Shown: positions 1-6,505 of the stretch, piece after piece | Numbering within the stretch: position 1 is the stretch's first letter | Layout: each line of letters starts with the position of its first letter | NCBI GenBank assembly: GCA_028712015.1 | Contig: JAQTRB010000061.1 | Span: 1-7,653, forward strand | Direction: 5' to 3' | Source: Syntrophales bacterium | GTDB lineage: Bacteria > Desulfobacterota > Syntrophia > Syntrophales > UBA5619 | DNA length: 7,653 nucleotides | The notes under the pieces: model-generated | Database searches by the model: none | What the model was told of the DNA's origin: nothing | The model's input: only the letters and a program-made list of their open reading frames with translations | Translations under genes and position numbers: made by a program

Positions 1-1579
1 AGCGTACGGCATGGTCCGGCAGCGGCAAAGGGGCGTTCCAGAAGGCGATGATGGCGTCGCCTTCGTATTTGTCCACCGTTCCTCCCTCCTCATGGATGAT
101 ATCCGTCATGGCCGAGAGATACTCGTTCAGCAGCGCGGTCAGCGCCTCCGGTTCCAACCCCTCGGAGATGCCCGTGAATCCCTCCAGGTCGGAAAAGAAG
201 ATGGAAAGAAGACGCCTCTCCCCGCCCAGCTTCAGACGATCGGGATAGCGGATGAGCTCTTCGATGACCGCGGGGCTCAGGTACTGTTTGAAGGCATTTT
301 TGATGAACAGCTTCTGCCGTCCCTCCGTCGTATAGTAGATCGTCCCGGCGGCCAGCAGCGTCAGGGTCACGCCGACCTCTTGTACCACCAGCGGGAGCCA
401 GTACCCGTTTCGATAAGCGGCCAGGCAGAAAACCGTCGGGAGAAGGAGAAAGAAGCCGTAGACCGTCAGGCTTTTCGCGATGCCCGAGACCCGCGCGGTT
501 ACGCACCCCGTGAGCAGCGTGATCAGAAGGGTCAGCGTCAGAAGGAAGGCCGTCGGCGTCCGTTTCAGGAAATCGTCGGCGAGAAGATTGTCCAGGGCGG
601 TCGCGTGGATTTCGATGCCCGGATAGATTCCGGAAACGGGGGTCGGCCGAAGATCGAACAATCCCGGCGCGGAAAACCCGACCATGACGTAACGGTCCCG
701 GAAGAGATCTTTTTCGGGAATGACGGGCGACTCGCCCTCCCGGAGACGAAGTTCGCTCTGGATGATCGCGGCGGCGCCGTAGGCCGGATGCGTGCCGGAG
801 GTTCCCCGGAAACGGAGGATCGCGTTTCCTTTTTCGTCGATGGGAACCGGTCTGCCGCCCACCGAAAGGGTGCTTCCGGAAATCCCGAGCGTCGTTGCCG
901 GATGGGCCGCGAGATAGGCGCCCAGCGCCGGGCACGGCAGGATTCGGCCGTCGAAAATGCTGAAGAGTTTGGTCCGTCGATAGACATTGTCCGGATCGGG
1001 ATCGAGATGGGTGTCGGCGAGGATGCTGCTGTTGGCGGCGACCTCGGGAATGGGAAAGAGAGCCCCGGACCGGAGCGTTTCACCGGCGCCGGTTTGCTTC
1101 CGCCAGCGATCAAGGCCGTCGATTCGGAATCCAGGCTCCGGAACGGAAGGGGGCCATTTCCGTTCGGCGCCGGTTTTTTCGCCCAGGAAAAGCACGCCGA
1201 CAAAAGGGGGACCGTTGTGGATCGCCGTTCCGAAGGATCGATCGTCGGCAACGCCGTACAGGGAAGGCTCCGTGAACAACACGTCGAAGAGGACCGCCTT
1301 GGCTCCCTGGCGGCGGCAGTAATCGAGGATGATTCCGTAGATCTCCCGGGGCCAGGGCCAACTCAATCCGTTTTCCGTTTTTCCCCAATCCAGGCTTTTT
1401 TGGTCCACGAGGATCAGGCGGACGTCGTCCGTTGCCCGGCCGGGTTTTGCCAGCAGATGGGCCCGCCAGTCCCAGGTTTTGCCTTCCCAGCGATCGAGCC
1501 ACCCCGGAAACCAGAAGGCAAGCGCGATCGCAGACCCGAGAACCCCGGCGAGAAGCCCCTGGAGCAGTTTCTTCCTCAT
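1..1579 (-). CDS. CHASE2-domain class III nucleotidyl cyclase (adenylate cyclase-like), C-terminus beyond window
   Basis: A membrane receptor cyclase that should make cAMP (or cGMP) in the cytoplasm in response to a periplasmic signal. The 526 visible residues begin with a signal-anchor helix (about 7-24), followed by an extracytoplasmic CHASE2 sensor (about 30-340) that includes LILVDQKSL and the FDVLF segment near 98-102. Three membrane helices follow (about 343-361, 370-389 and 394-416), then a short linker with KNAFKQYLSP, then the catalytic domain. Metal-binding Asp464 (FFSDLEGFT) and Asp508 (DKYEGDAIIAFW) are present. Lys504 is the usual purine-recognising lysine of adenylate cyclases. 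The second specificity residue and the transition-state Arg/Asn lie past the left edge, so substrate choice is not settled. The ATG at 1579 overlaps the stop of the upstream protease gene (ATGA) and has only a poorly spaced GGGAAGG two bases upstream, so translation probably depends on coupling. The family and topology are very likely; the ligand is unknown. Confidence 0.93.
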   Translation of the reverse strand, partial: MRKKLLQGLLAGVLGSAIALAFWFPGWLDRWEGKTWDWRAHLLAKPGRATDDVRLILVDQKSLDWGKTENGLSWPWPREIYGIILDYCRRQGAKAVLFDVLFTEPSLYGVADDRSFGTAIHNGPPFVGVLFLGEKTGAERKWPPSVPEPGFRIDGLDRWRKQTGAGETLRSGALFPIPEVAANSSILADTHLDPDPDNVYRRTKLFSIFDGRILPCPALGAYLAAHPATTLGISGSTLSVGGRPVPIDEKGNAILRFRGTSGTHPAYGAAAIIQSELRLREGESPVIPEKDLFRDRYVMVGFSAPGLFDLRPTPVSGIYPGIEIHATALDNLLADDFLKRTPTAFLLTLTLLITLLTGCVTARVSGIAKSLTVYGFFLLLPTVFCLAAYRNGYWLPLVVQEVGVTLTLLAAGTIYYTTEGRQKLFIKNAFKQYLSPAVIEELIRYPDRLKLGGERRLLSIFFSDLEGFTGISEGLEPEALTALLNEYLSAMTDIIHEEGGTVDKYEGDAIIAFWNAPLPLPDHAVR

Positions 1580-2490
1580 ATCCTTCCCAGAATCTGCTGG
1601 AAACGTTTTTGACGGGCGGCCGCCGGCCGGACATCGGTGCGGCCGAGACCGCTTTTGCGCAGTTCGGCGATGCGGTCGTCCGGGGCGGGATGGGTTTTGG
1701 CGAAATCGAGGCCGCCCGGCTTCAGATTTCTTTTCATCGCCGTGAGCATTTCCAGGAGGCCGTTGGGATCGTATCCGACGCGCCGCAGCAGGGCCGCGGC
1801 GACCCCGTCCGCTTCGTATTCAGAGGCGCGGGAGTAGCCTTTGTTGATCATGGTATTCGTGATGTCGCCGATTGCGCCGCCGAAGGTTCGCGTGAGCTGG
1901 GCGACTTCCCTGGAACCGAGGGTCTTCGCGCCTTCCACGGCAATGGTGGTGAGGGCCTCGGTGATCCTCGCCTTTTCGATCGCTGCCATTCCGTGCCTGC
2001 GCTCGATGTGTCCGATCTCATGGGCGAGAACCGCGGCAAGGTCATCTTCATTCCGGCAACAGCGCAGGAGTCCTCGCGTTACAAAGACAAGGCCGCTCGG
2101 TGTGGCAAAGGCGTTGATGTCGTCGGAGTTCAGCACGAGGAAGTGATAGCCCCCGAAAATTTGCGGAAGATCGGAGGCCTGGGCAAGTGTCTGGCCGAGA
2201 ACGTTCACGTATTGGTTGACCGCAAGAATGTCGTGAGGTTTATATTTGCTCAGGACAACCGCCCCGACGGAACGGCCGATATAGTATTCCTGCTCCGGGG
2301 TGAAGTCCTCCGCGCTCCGCGAAACCGCCTTGGTTGTCCTGCGGATGGAGTTTGCCTGGGACGCGCTGATGGCCCCCGTCCCTTGACCGATCACCGTGGC
2401 GACGTCGGCGACGGTTTCCATCGTTTGACAGGATGCCAGCGACAGAACCGCGATGAGGGGCAGGCAGCGGTACCAGAGATTTTTGTTCAT
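1576..2490 (-). CDS. M48-family zinc metalloprotease, predicted lipoprotein
   Basis: A 304-residue peptidase predicted to be a lipid-anchored periplasmic enzyme acting on envelope proteins. The N-terminus carries a lipoprotein signal with lipobox LASC, giving Cys21 as the modified residue. Gln22 follows, and this is not the inner-membrane retention residue Asp, so outer-membrane sorting is expected. The M48 hallmarks appear in order: NAFATPSG (127-133), zinc-binding and catalytic HEIGH (157-161), the third zinc ligand Glu224 in EYEADGVA, and the C-terminal HPAPDDRIAEL (267-277). It lacks a long TPR tail and so resembles LoiP/YcaL-type small M48 lipoproteins more than BepA. The start at 2490 is supported by AAGGAGG six bases upstream, by the position of the signal peptide, and by an ATGA overlap with the SH3 gene stop. 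Its own stop overlaps the cyclase start. The Cys144-Cys145 pair just before the catalytic helix is unusual. The family call is firm; the substrate is unknown. Confidence 0.95.
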   Translation of the reverse strand: MNKNLWYRCLPLIAVLSLASCQTMETVADVATVIGQGTGAISASQANSIRRTTKAVSRSAEDFTPEQEYYIGRSVGAVVLSKYKPHDILAVNQYVNVLGQTLAQASDLPQIFGGYHFLVLNSDDINAFATPSGLVFVTRGLLRCCRNEDDLAAVLAHEIGHIERRHGMAAIEKARITEALTTIAVEGAKTLGSREVAQLTRTFGGAIGDITNTMINKGYSRASEYEADGVAAALLRRVGYDPNGLLEMLTAMKRNLKPGGLDFAKTHPAPDDRIAELRKSGLGRTDVRPAAARQKRFQQILGRI

Positions 2491-3017
2491 TGGGCGCCTC
2501 CTTCCGCCGGAGCCAATTCTCCCCGTTTCAGAAAAGCCTGCATCTCTTCGGGAGAAACCCGAAAGCGTTCCGTCCGATCCACCCAGGTGTAATCGAGGTT
2601 CCGGTTGAGATTTTTGTATTGCTTCTCGACATCTTCGCTGAATCCCTTGCCGGCGAGCGCGATCTCGCCCCCCGTGGCGGACGTCCTCCGGTTTGTCGTT
2701 CCGGCCCGCAGCGCGAGATTCTTCGTGGTCAGCGCGGAGACGTGCATCCATCCCTGAACGCCGGCGTTTGTCTTGACCTTCTTCCAGGCGCCCTGGTCCT
2801 GAATCGGCGTGACCCACTCTCCGTACGACGTTCTGGCCACAATTTTCGCCAGAAAAGAGGGGGCGCTTCGCACCTGGCCTTCCCGGACCTGAACATTCCA
2901 GCGGGTTTCCGCGGACCAGGCGTCGGCGATCAAGAGGAGAAGGACACACAGAATCAGCCCGGCGCCCCGATACCTTGCCCTGTCCGTCTTTCGACGAGTT
3001 CCTTTTTTCATGACCAT
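2487..3017 (-). CDS. Exported SH3-domain (SH3b-type) protein
   Basis: A 176-residue protein with a basic N-terminus, one hydrophobic helix (about 19-32) and a likely signal peptidase site after AWSA (residue 36), so it should act in the periplasm. Residues about 42-97 read as a bacterial SH3 domain: VQVREGQVRSAPS opens it, GEWV and GAWKKVK form the middle, and the GVQGWMHVSAL signature closes it. The remaining 80 residues are charged, contain KNLNRNLDYTWVD, and match nothing I recognise. Bacterial SH3 domains commonly bind peptidoglycan or peptides, so a binding or targeting role next to the protease is plausible but inferred. ATG at 3017 is preferred, with GGGAG eleven bases upstream. ATG at 3011 would drop two residues and be spaced worse. 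The gene starts 30 bases after the methyltransferase/reductase stop, and its stop overlaps the M48 start. Confidence 0.85.
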   Translation of the reverse strand: MVMKKGTRRKTDRARYRGAGLILCVLLLLIADAWSAETRWNVQVREGQVRSAPSFLAKIVARTSYGEWVTPIQDQGAWKKVKTNAGVQGWMHVSALTTKNLALRAGTTNRRTSATGGEIALAGKGFSEDVEKQYKNLNRNLDYTWVDRTERFRVSPEEMQAFLKRGELAPAEGGAQ

Positions 3018-3047
3018 GAATATCCGTTCTCCCGCATCAATCGGGTT

Positions 3048-4937
3048 TCAACCCTGTTTTTCCGTTGACTGCTCTTCCTCCGGCCCTCCGAGGATGGCGC
3101 CGACCCGGTTCGCGCCGGCCTGCCGAAACGAACGCAGGTGGCGGACGATGCGGGCCGTGTCCTCATGGGAGGATCGGCCGAAGGGCATGATCAGGTAGAT
3201 CCCCCGGGCCTCGGCGGCTATGATTTCCGCCAGTTCCAGCGCCAGTTCCAGGCCGAAACGCCTCTGGTCCCCGGCCGAATCAAAACGCGCCATCTTCGCC
3301 ACGACGGTCTCCGGCACCCGGATGCCCGGGATGCGGCCGCTGGCGAAGAACTCGGCGTTGCGACGGCTTGTCAGCGGCAGGAGTCCCGGAAAGAGCCGCG
3401 CGCCCAGCGGGCCTGCCTCGTCCTGAAGCTGTCGGAATGCCTCCACCGAGAATACCGGCTGCGAAAATACATACTCGGCGCCGGCCTCGATTTTCTTTTT
3501 GAGCCAGGCAATCTGCGCCGGAGCGGGCCAGCCGATCGTGGCGCCCGCGCAGAAATCGGGCGGATCGGCGATCCGGTCGCCGTTGATCAGCTCCCCCTCC
3601 CGGAGCTTCCGGATGAGGCGCAGCAGCTCCACCGAGCTCTTGAGATCCGTGACGCGCTGCGCCAGCGAGCCCAGCGGACCCATGGACGGCGGATCGCCGG
3701 TCACCGCGAGAACCCCCCGCAAGCCGATGTCCCACGCCCCCATCAGGCCCGAGTGAAGCTGGAGCAGATTGGACTGGGTCACCGCCTTGTGGCAGATCGA
3801 CGGCACCCGCAGCACGTCCTGCAGCCTGGCGGCGGTGATCACGGCGTCCCGGCCGACGGTGGCCCCCGGGTTGTCCGGCACATCGAAGAGGTCTGCGCCC
3901 GCGCGGGCGATCTCCTCGGCGCTCCGGCAGAGGTCGCTCAAGCCGCTGTTCCGGTCGGCGCGGATCTCCACGCTGATCAGGAATCGTTCGGCCCGGATCA
4001 GCTCCCGGATCGGGTTGGCCGTCACGAGACGCGGCGGACGGATTTCCGCGATGGGGGTTTCTCGAACCTCGACCCGGGCGGACGGACCGACAGGGCGTCC
4101 GCCCAGCAGGGGTGCGATCGTCCGGATATGGTCCGGCGTCGTCCCGCAGCAGCCGCCGATCACCGAAACGCCCAGCGCGGCCAGGCGGACGGCGATCCCG
4201 GTAAAATCCTCCGGGGTGAACTCGTAGCGGACAAGCCCCCGTTCGATCGCGGGGTTCCCGGCGTTGGCCGAGGCCGTCACCGGCAGGCGCGTCCGGGACA
4301 GGAGGTAGGCGGCCACGTCCACGATGTCGTCGGGGTGCTGGCAGTTGGCCCCCACGGCCGCCGCTCCCGCCGCCTCGGCCTCGGCGAGCAGGACGTCGAT
4401 CGTCGTCCAGCGGTTCCGGCCGCGTCCGGTGTGGCCGACCTGGAAGATGACGGGAAGCTTCGTGGCGGCCGCCGCCTTCAAGGCGGCGCGAGCCTCCCGC
4501 GGATCGATGAAGGTCTCCAGGACAATCGCGTCCGCTTCGGCCAGGGCGCCGCATTGCCCGGCATAGACCTCTTCAAGCTGTGCCTCGGGATGGTCCTCGT
4601 GCCGAAGCCCCAGCGAGAGCGGGCCGACGGAGGCCCAGACGAGGCAGGCATTTCCCGCGGCCTTGCGGGCAAGGGCCACCCCCGTCTCGTTGATCCGGCG
4701 GCACTGATCGGCCGCCCCGCCTTCCTCCAGAAGAAGACGGTTGGCCGCGAAGGTGTTGGTCACCAGGATCCGCGATCCGGCCTCTCGGTAAGCATCGTGC
4801 AGCGCAAGAACCGCCTCCGGCCGTCGCAGGTTCATCAACTCCACCGGCTCGCCCGAGAGTTCCTGCCCCCGGCGCAAGACGGTTCCCACCGCGCCGCTGC
4901 CGACGAGAATCCGTTTCCCCAAATCCGTCATTGCCAT
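3048..4937 (-). CDS. Bifunctional homocysteine S-methyltransferase / 5,10-methylenetetrahydrofolate reductase
   Basis: A 629-residue cytoplasmic fusion of the B. subtilis YitJ type, linking one-carbon metabolism to methionine synthesis. Residues about 5-275 form the homocysteine methyltransferase barrel, with an early SGAVGTVL loop, the NTF motif (61-63) and the three zinc ligands Cys199 (GANC) and Cys263-Cys264 (GGCCGT). Residues about 310-600 form the MetF-like flavin reductase. It has the AVTGDPP motif with Asp415 and FSQPVF with Gln493, matching conserved MTHFR positions. No cobalamin-binding domain is present, so the methyl donor for homocysteine is not evident. One oddity is that the strand carrying the catalytic Glu reads SVEIRADRN (Glu324), where the family usually has a PPK/PPR-like sequence after the Glu. 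Start 4937 is limited by an in-frame TGA just upstream. ATG at 4931 is an alternative, and neither has a strong ribosome binding site. It is the first gene after a predicted promoter and probably leads the SH3-protease-cyclase operon. Confidence 0.93.
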   Translation of the reverse strand: MAMTDLGKRILVGSGAVGTVLRRGQELSGEPVELMNLRRPEAVLALHDAYREAGSRILVTNTFAANRLLLEEGGAADQCRRINETGVALARKAAGNACLVWASVGPLSLGLRHEDHPEAQLEEVYAGQCGALAEADAIVLETFIDPREARAALKAAAATKLPVIFQVGHTGRGRNRWTTIDVLLAEAEAAGAAAVGANCQHPDDIVDVAAYLLSRTRLPVTASANAGNPAIERGLVRYEFTPEDFTGIAVRLAALGVSVIGGCCGTTPDHIRTIAPLLGGRPVGPSARVEVRETPIAEIRPPRLVTANPIRELIRAERFLISVEIRADRNSGLSDLCRSAEEIARAGADLFDVPDNPGATVGRDAVITAARLQDVLRVPSICHKAVTQSNLLQLHSGLMGAWDIGLRGVLAVTGDPPSMGPLGSLAQRVTDLKSSVELLRLIRKLREGELINGDRIADPPDFCAGATIGWPAPAQIAWLKKKIEAGAEYVFSQPVFSVEAFRQLQDEAGPLGARLFPGLLPLTSRRNAEFFASGRIPGIRVPETVVAKMARFDSAGDQRRFGLELALELAEIIAAEARGIYLIMPFGRSSHEDTARIVRHLRSFRQAGANRVGAILGGPEEEQSTEKQG

Positions 4938-5006
4938 GGTCGCGATTCACTCGCTTTCAGAACGCGGACGCACTGTAAGGTCAATTTCGTCATCCTCCCC
5001 GCATTT

Positions 5007-5035
5007 TCTATACCGAATGCGACGGTCATCGTCAA
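5007..5035 (-). promoter_or_regulatory. Predicted sigma70-type promoter for the methyltransferase/reductase operon
   Basis: Read on the minus strand, TTGACG (5035-5030, five of six consensus bases) is followed by a 17-base spacer and TATAGA (5012-5007, four of six). Transcription would begin near 5000, leaving about 60 bases of leader before the gene at 4937. A small inverted repeat, GACG-5-CGTC (5021-5033), overlaps the -35 box and could be an operator, but is short enough to be chance. The leader looks too short for a SAM riboswitch and I see none of its features. The position just downstream of a terminator-like hairpin adds support. Confidence 0.55.
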
Positions 5036-5083
5036 TGGGGGAATCGAAACCCTTCCTTGCGGAACGGATGGGGGGGCTGATTG

Positions 5084-5104
5084 AAAAAACGGCCGTGACG
5101 GACC
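5084..5104 (-). terminator. Probable intrinsic terminator ending the transporter operon
   Basis: On the minus strand a short hairpin begins on the last base of the flavin-protein stop codon. GG pairs with CC, then after one bulged T, CCG pairs with CGG around a TCA loop. A G and six T residues follow (5090-5084). The stem is only five base pairs with a bulge, weaker than a textbook terminator. The U-tract, the position immediately after the stop codon and a promoter-like sequence downstream make termination likely. Confidence 0.5.
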
Positions 5105-5562
5105 TAGTCGTGGTGCTTGCCGGTCATGCTCTCGATGTCGATCCGGATGATCGCCGTCTTGGCGAACGACCCCTCCGCATAGGTGAAGGGACCGTCGGCG
5201 CGGCAGTGTTCCATGAGGCGATCCAGGGCGGCGCGCTTTTCGGCGGGGTCCTCCACGAGGATGGCCCGGCCGAAGCCGATGACGCTGTCGAAACGGGCGC
5301 TGCAGCCGCAGTGATGTTCATGCCGGTACAATTCCCGCAGAATGTCCATCTCGAAGCAGACCCGGTTGTTCCGCCGGAGGATGTCGAGCTTCCGCCCCTC
5401 GGCCGCACAGTGGAGATAGAGGCAGTTTTCTCCGAGGCCGAAATTCATCGGCACCACATAGGGCATTCCGTCGTCGGAAAGCCCGAGCCGGCAGACGAGA
5501 GCCTCTTCGAGGATCGACCGGATGGCCTCTTTGTCCACGATTTCCCTGTCCGCTCTTCGCAT
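5104..5562 (-). CDS. Pyridoxamine 5'-phosphate oxidase-like flavin-binding protein (NimA-like family)
   Basis: A 152-residue soluble protein of the split-barrel flavin-binding superfamily, Pyridox_ox_2/NimA-like group. It has the typical opening MRRADREI, the CRLGLSDDGMPYVVPMNF strand pair (24-41), LYLHCAAEGRKLD (48-60), and SVIGFGRA (93-100) followed by a VEDPAEKRAAL helix start. It ends with the family's usual IRIDIESMTGK (140-149). Family members bind FMN, F420 or haem, and some reduce nitroimidazoles; most have no proven substrate, so no reaction is assigned. Cys85 aligns with a Cys common in the family, but the surrounding HEHHCGC (81-87) is unusually rich in potential metal ligands. Two ATGs compete: 5568 is one base from AAGGAGG, whereas 5562 is seven bases away and matches the usual N-terminus, so 5562 is chosen. 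It lies 59 bases after the permease and is probably the last gene of that operon. Confidence 0.9.
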   Translation of the reverse strand: MRRADREIVDKEAIRSILEEALVCRLGLSDDGMPYVVPMNFGLGENCLYLHCAAEGRKLDILRRNNRVCFEMDILRELYRHEHHCGCSARFDSVIGFGRAILVEDPAEKRAALDRLMEHCRADGPFTYAEGSFAKTAIIRIDIESMTGKHHD

Positions 5563-5569
5563 ATCCATT

Positions 5570-5576
5570 CCTCCTT
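5570..5576 (-). promoter_or_regulatory. Strong Shine-Dalgarno site that decides the flavin-protein start
   Basis: AAGGAGG on the minus strand lies seven bases before the ATG at 5562 and only one base before the in-frame ATG at 5568. The spacing selects the downstream start. Confidence 0.8.
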
Positions 5577-5621
5577 GTCCATCTGTCGGATGAGAATGAC
5601 CGCCATCGGAGATTCCCGCGA

Positions 5622-6491
5622 TTATTGTTGCCACACGTTTTCCAGCCGCCGGACGCCGAGGGAAACGCCGAACGTCAGCAGGAAATAGAGAACCGCGATG
5701 GTGATCCAAACTTCGAATGTCAGGTAGGTGGCGGACATGAGCTCCAGCCCCTGGAAGGTGAGTTCCGGGATGGAGATCACCGAAACGATCGCGGAATCCT
5801 TGATCGTCGAGATGATCTGGCCGGCCAGGGCCGGCAGGATCCGCCGGAAGGCCTGCGGCAGGATCACGTCCAGCATTTGCTGCCGGCGGGAAAGCCCGAG
5901 CGCATGGGCGGCCTCCCACTGGCCCTTTTCGATCGACTGGATGCCGGCCCGGACGATCTCGGTGATGTAGGCGGCTTCGTACAGGACCAGCGTCGCCAGC
6001 CCCGCGAAGAACCCGGAGAGGCGCGCCGGGGGGGCGAAGATCGCCGTCAGGATCGATTGCGTTTCCGGCGAGGCCGCGCGAATGAACTCTTCCGTCCCGA
6101 ATGCGATCATGATCCTCTCGCCGATGAAGAAATAGACGATGAAGACCAGAACGAGCGGCGGCAGGTTTCGGACAAGCTCGACATAGCTCCCGGCAAGCAG
6201 ACGATGGAAGAGGCGCCGGCTGACCCGCATGATCCCCATGAGCGTGCCGAAAAGTGCGGCCAGCAAGGTTGCCCAGAGGCTCAGCTTGATCGTCGTCTGG
6301 AACCCCTGCGCGAGCGACCCGGCGATCCACGAGCCGCCTTCCGTCCGGACGAGGTATTGGAGCATCACGGGCCACTGCCAGCGGTAATCCATCTCGACGC
6401 CGATCCGGCGGACGAGATAGAATCCGGCGGCCAGAACCAGGACGATCAGTACGGCATCGAGCGGCGTGAAGCGGATCCTTGTCTTGGTCAA
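5622..6491 (-). CDS. Polar amino acid-type ABC transporter permease (HisM/GlnP-like)
   Basis: A 289-residue inner-membrane permease of the histidine/glutamine/arginine importer family. Hydrophobic segments lie at about 10-28, 64-89, 111-130, 160-181, 222-240 and 258-280. The cytoplasmic EAA loop that docks on the ATPase is clear: EAAHALGLSRRQ (193-204) then LPQAFRRILPAL (211-222). VELVRNLPPLVLVF (104-117) is a typical conserved stretch of this family. It is longer than many relatives because of an N-terminal segment (about 30-60) and a loop of about 25 residues around 132-158, both probably periplasmic. The start is taken as TTG 6491, six bases after GGGAGG. A further in-frame TTG at 6527 would lie inside the binding-protein gene and has no such site. 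It begins 14 bases after that gene's stop. Only one permease is visible, so it may form a homodimer. Confidence 0.93.
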   Translation of the reverse strand: MTKTRIRFTPLDAVLIVLVLAAGFYLVRRIGVEMDYRWQWPVMLQYLVRTEGGSWIAGSLAQGFQTTIKLSLWATLLAALFGTLMGIMRVSRRLFHRLLAGSYVELVRNLPPLVLVFIVYFFIGERIMIAFGTEEFIRAASPETQSILTAIFAPPARLSGFFAGLATLVLYEAAYITEIVRAGIQSIEKGQWEAAHALGLSRRQQMLDVILPQAFRRILPALAGQIISTIKDSAIVSVISIPELTFQGLELMSATYLTFEVWITIAVLYFLLTFGVSLGVRRLENVWQQ

Positions 6492-6497
6492 TCCAGT

Positions 6498-6503
6498 CCT
6501 CCC
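6498..6503 (-). promoter_or_regulatory. Shine-Dalgarno site supporting a TTG start for the permease
   Basis: GGGAGG on the minus strand stands six bases upstream of TTG 6491, in the 14-base gap after the binding-protein stop. It supports the 289-residue form over a 301-residue form starting at TTG 6527. Confidence 0.75.
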
Positions 6504-6505
6504 GG

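Noticed and set aside
11..1612. 533-residue open frame on the plus strand
   Set aside because: It lies opposite the CHASE2 cyclase, whose domains are unmistakable. The plus-strand product is low-complexity, rich in Arg, Gly and Glu, with no recognisable domain, as expected for the antisense of a GC-rich gene.
4938..5000. Possible SAM or cobalamin riboswitch before the methionine-pathway gene
   Set aside because: The leader predicted from the promoter is only about 60 bases, and I see no conserved riboswitch core or long-range pairing.
5051..5066. Small inverted repeat TTCC-GCAA-GGAA (minus strand) upstream of the promoter
   Set aside because: The stem is only four base pairs with no flanking support. 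It is not distinguishable from chance in this gap.
3138..5084. 648-residue open frame on the plus strand
   Set aside because: It is the exact antisense of the methyltransferase/reductase gene. Its length reflects GC-rich codon bias, and it shows no domain, signal or ribosome site.
5563..5621. Possible terminator between permease and flavin-protein genes
   Set aside because: No stable stem with a T-run is visible in these 59 bases, so read-through and a shared transcript are the simpler reading.
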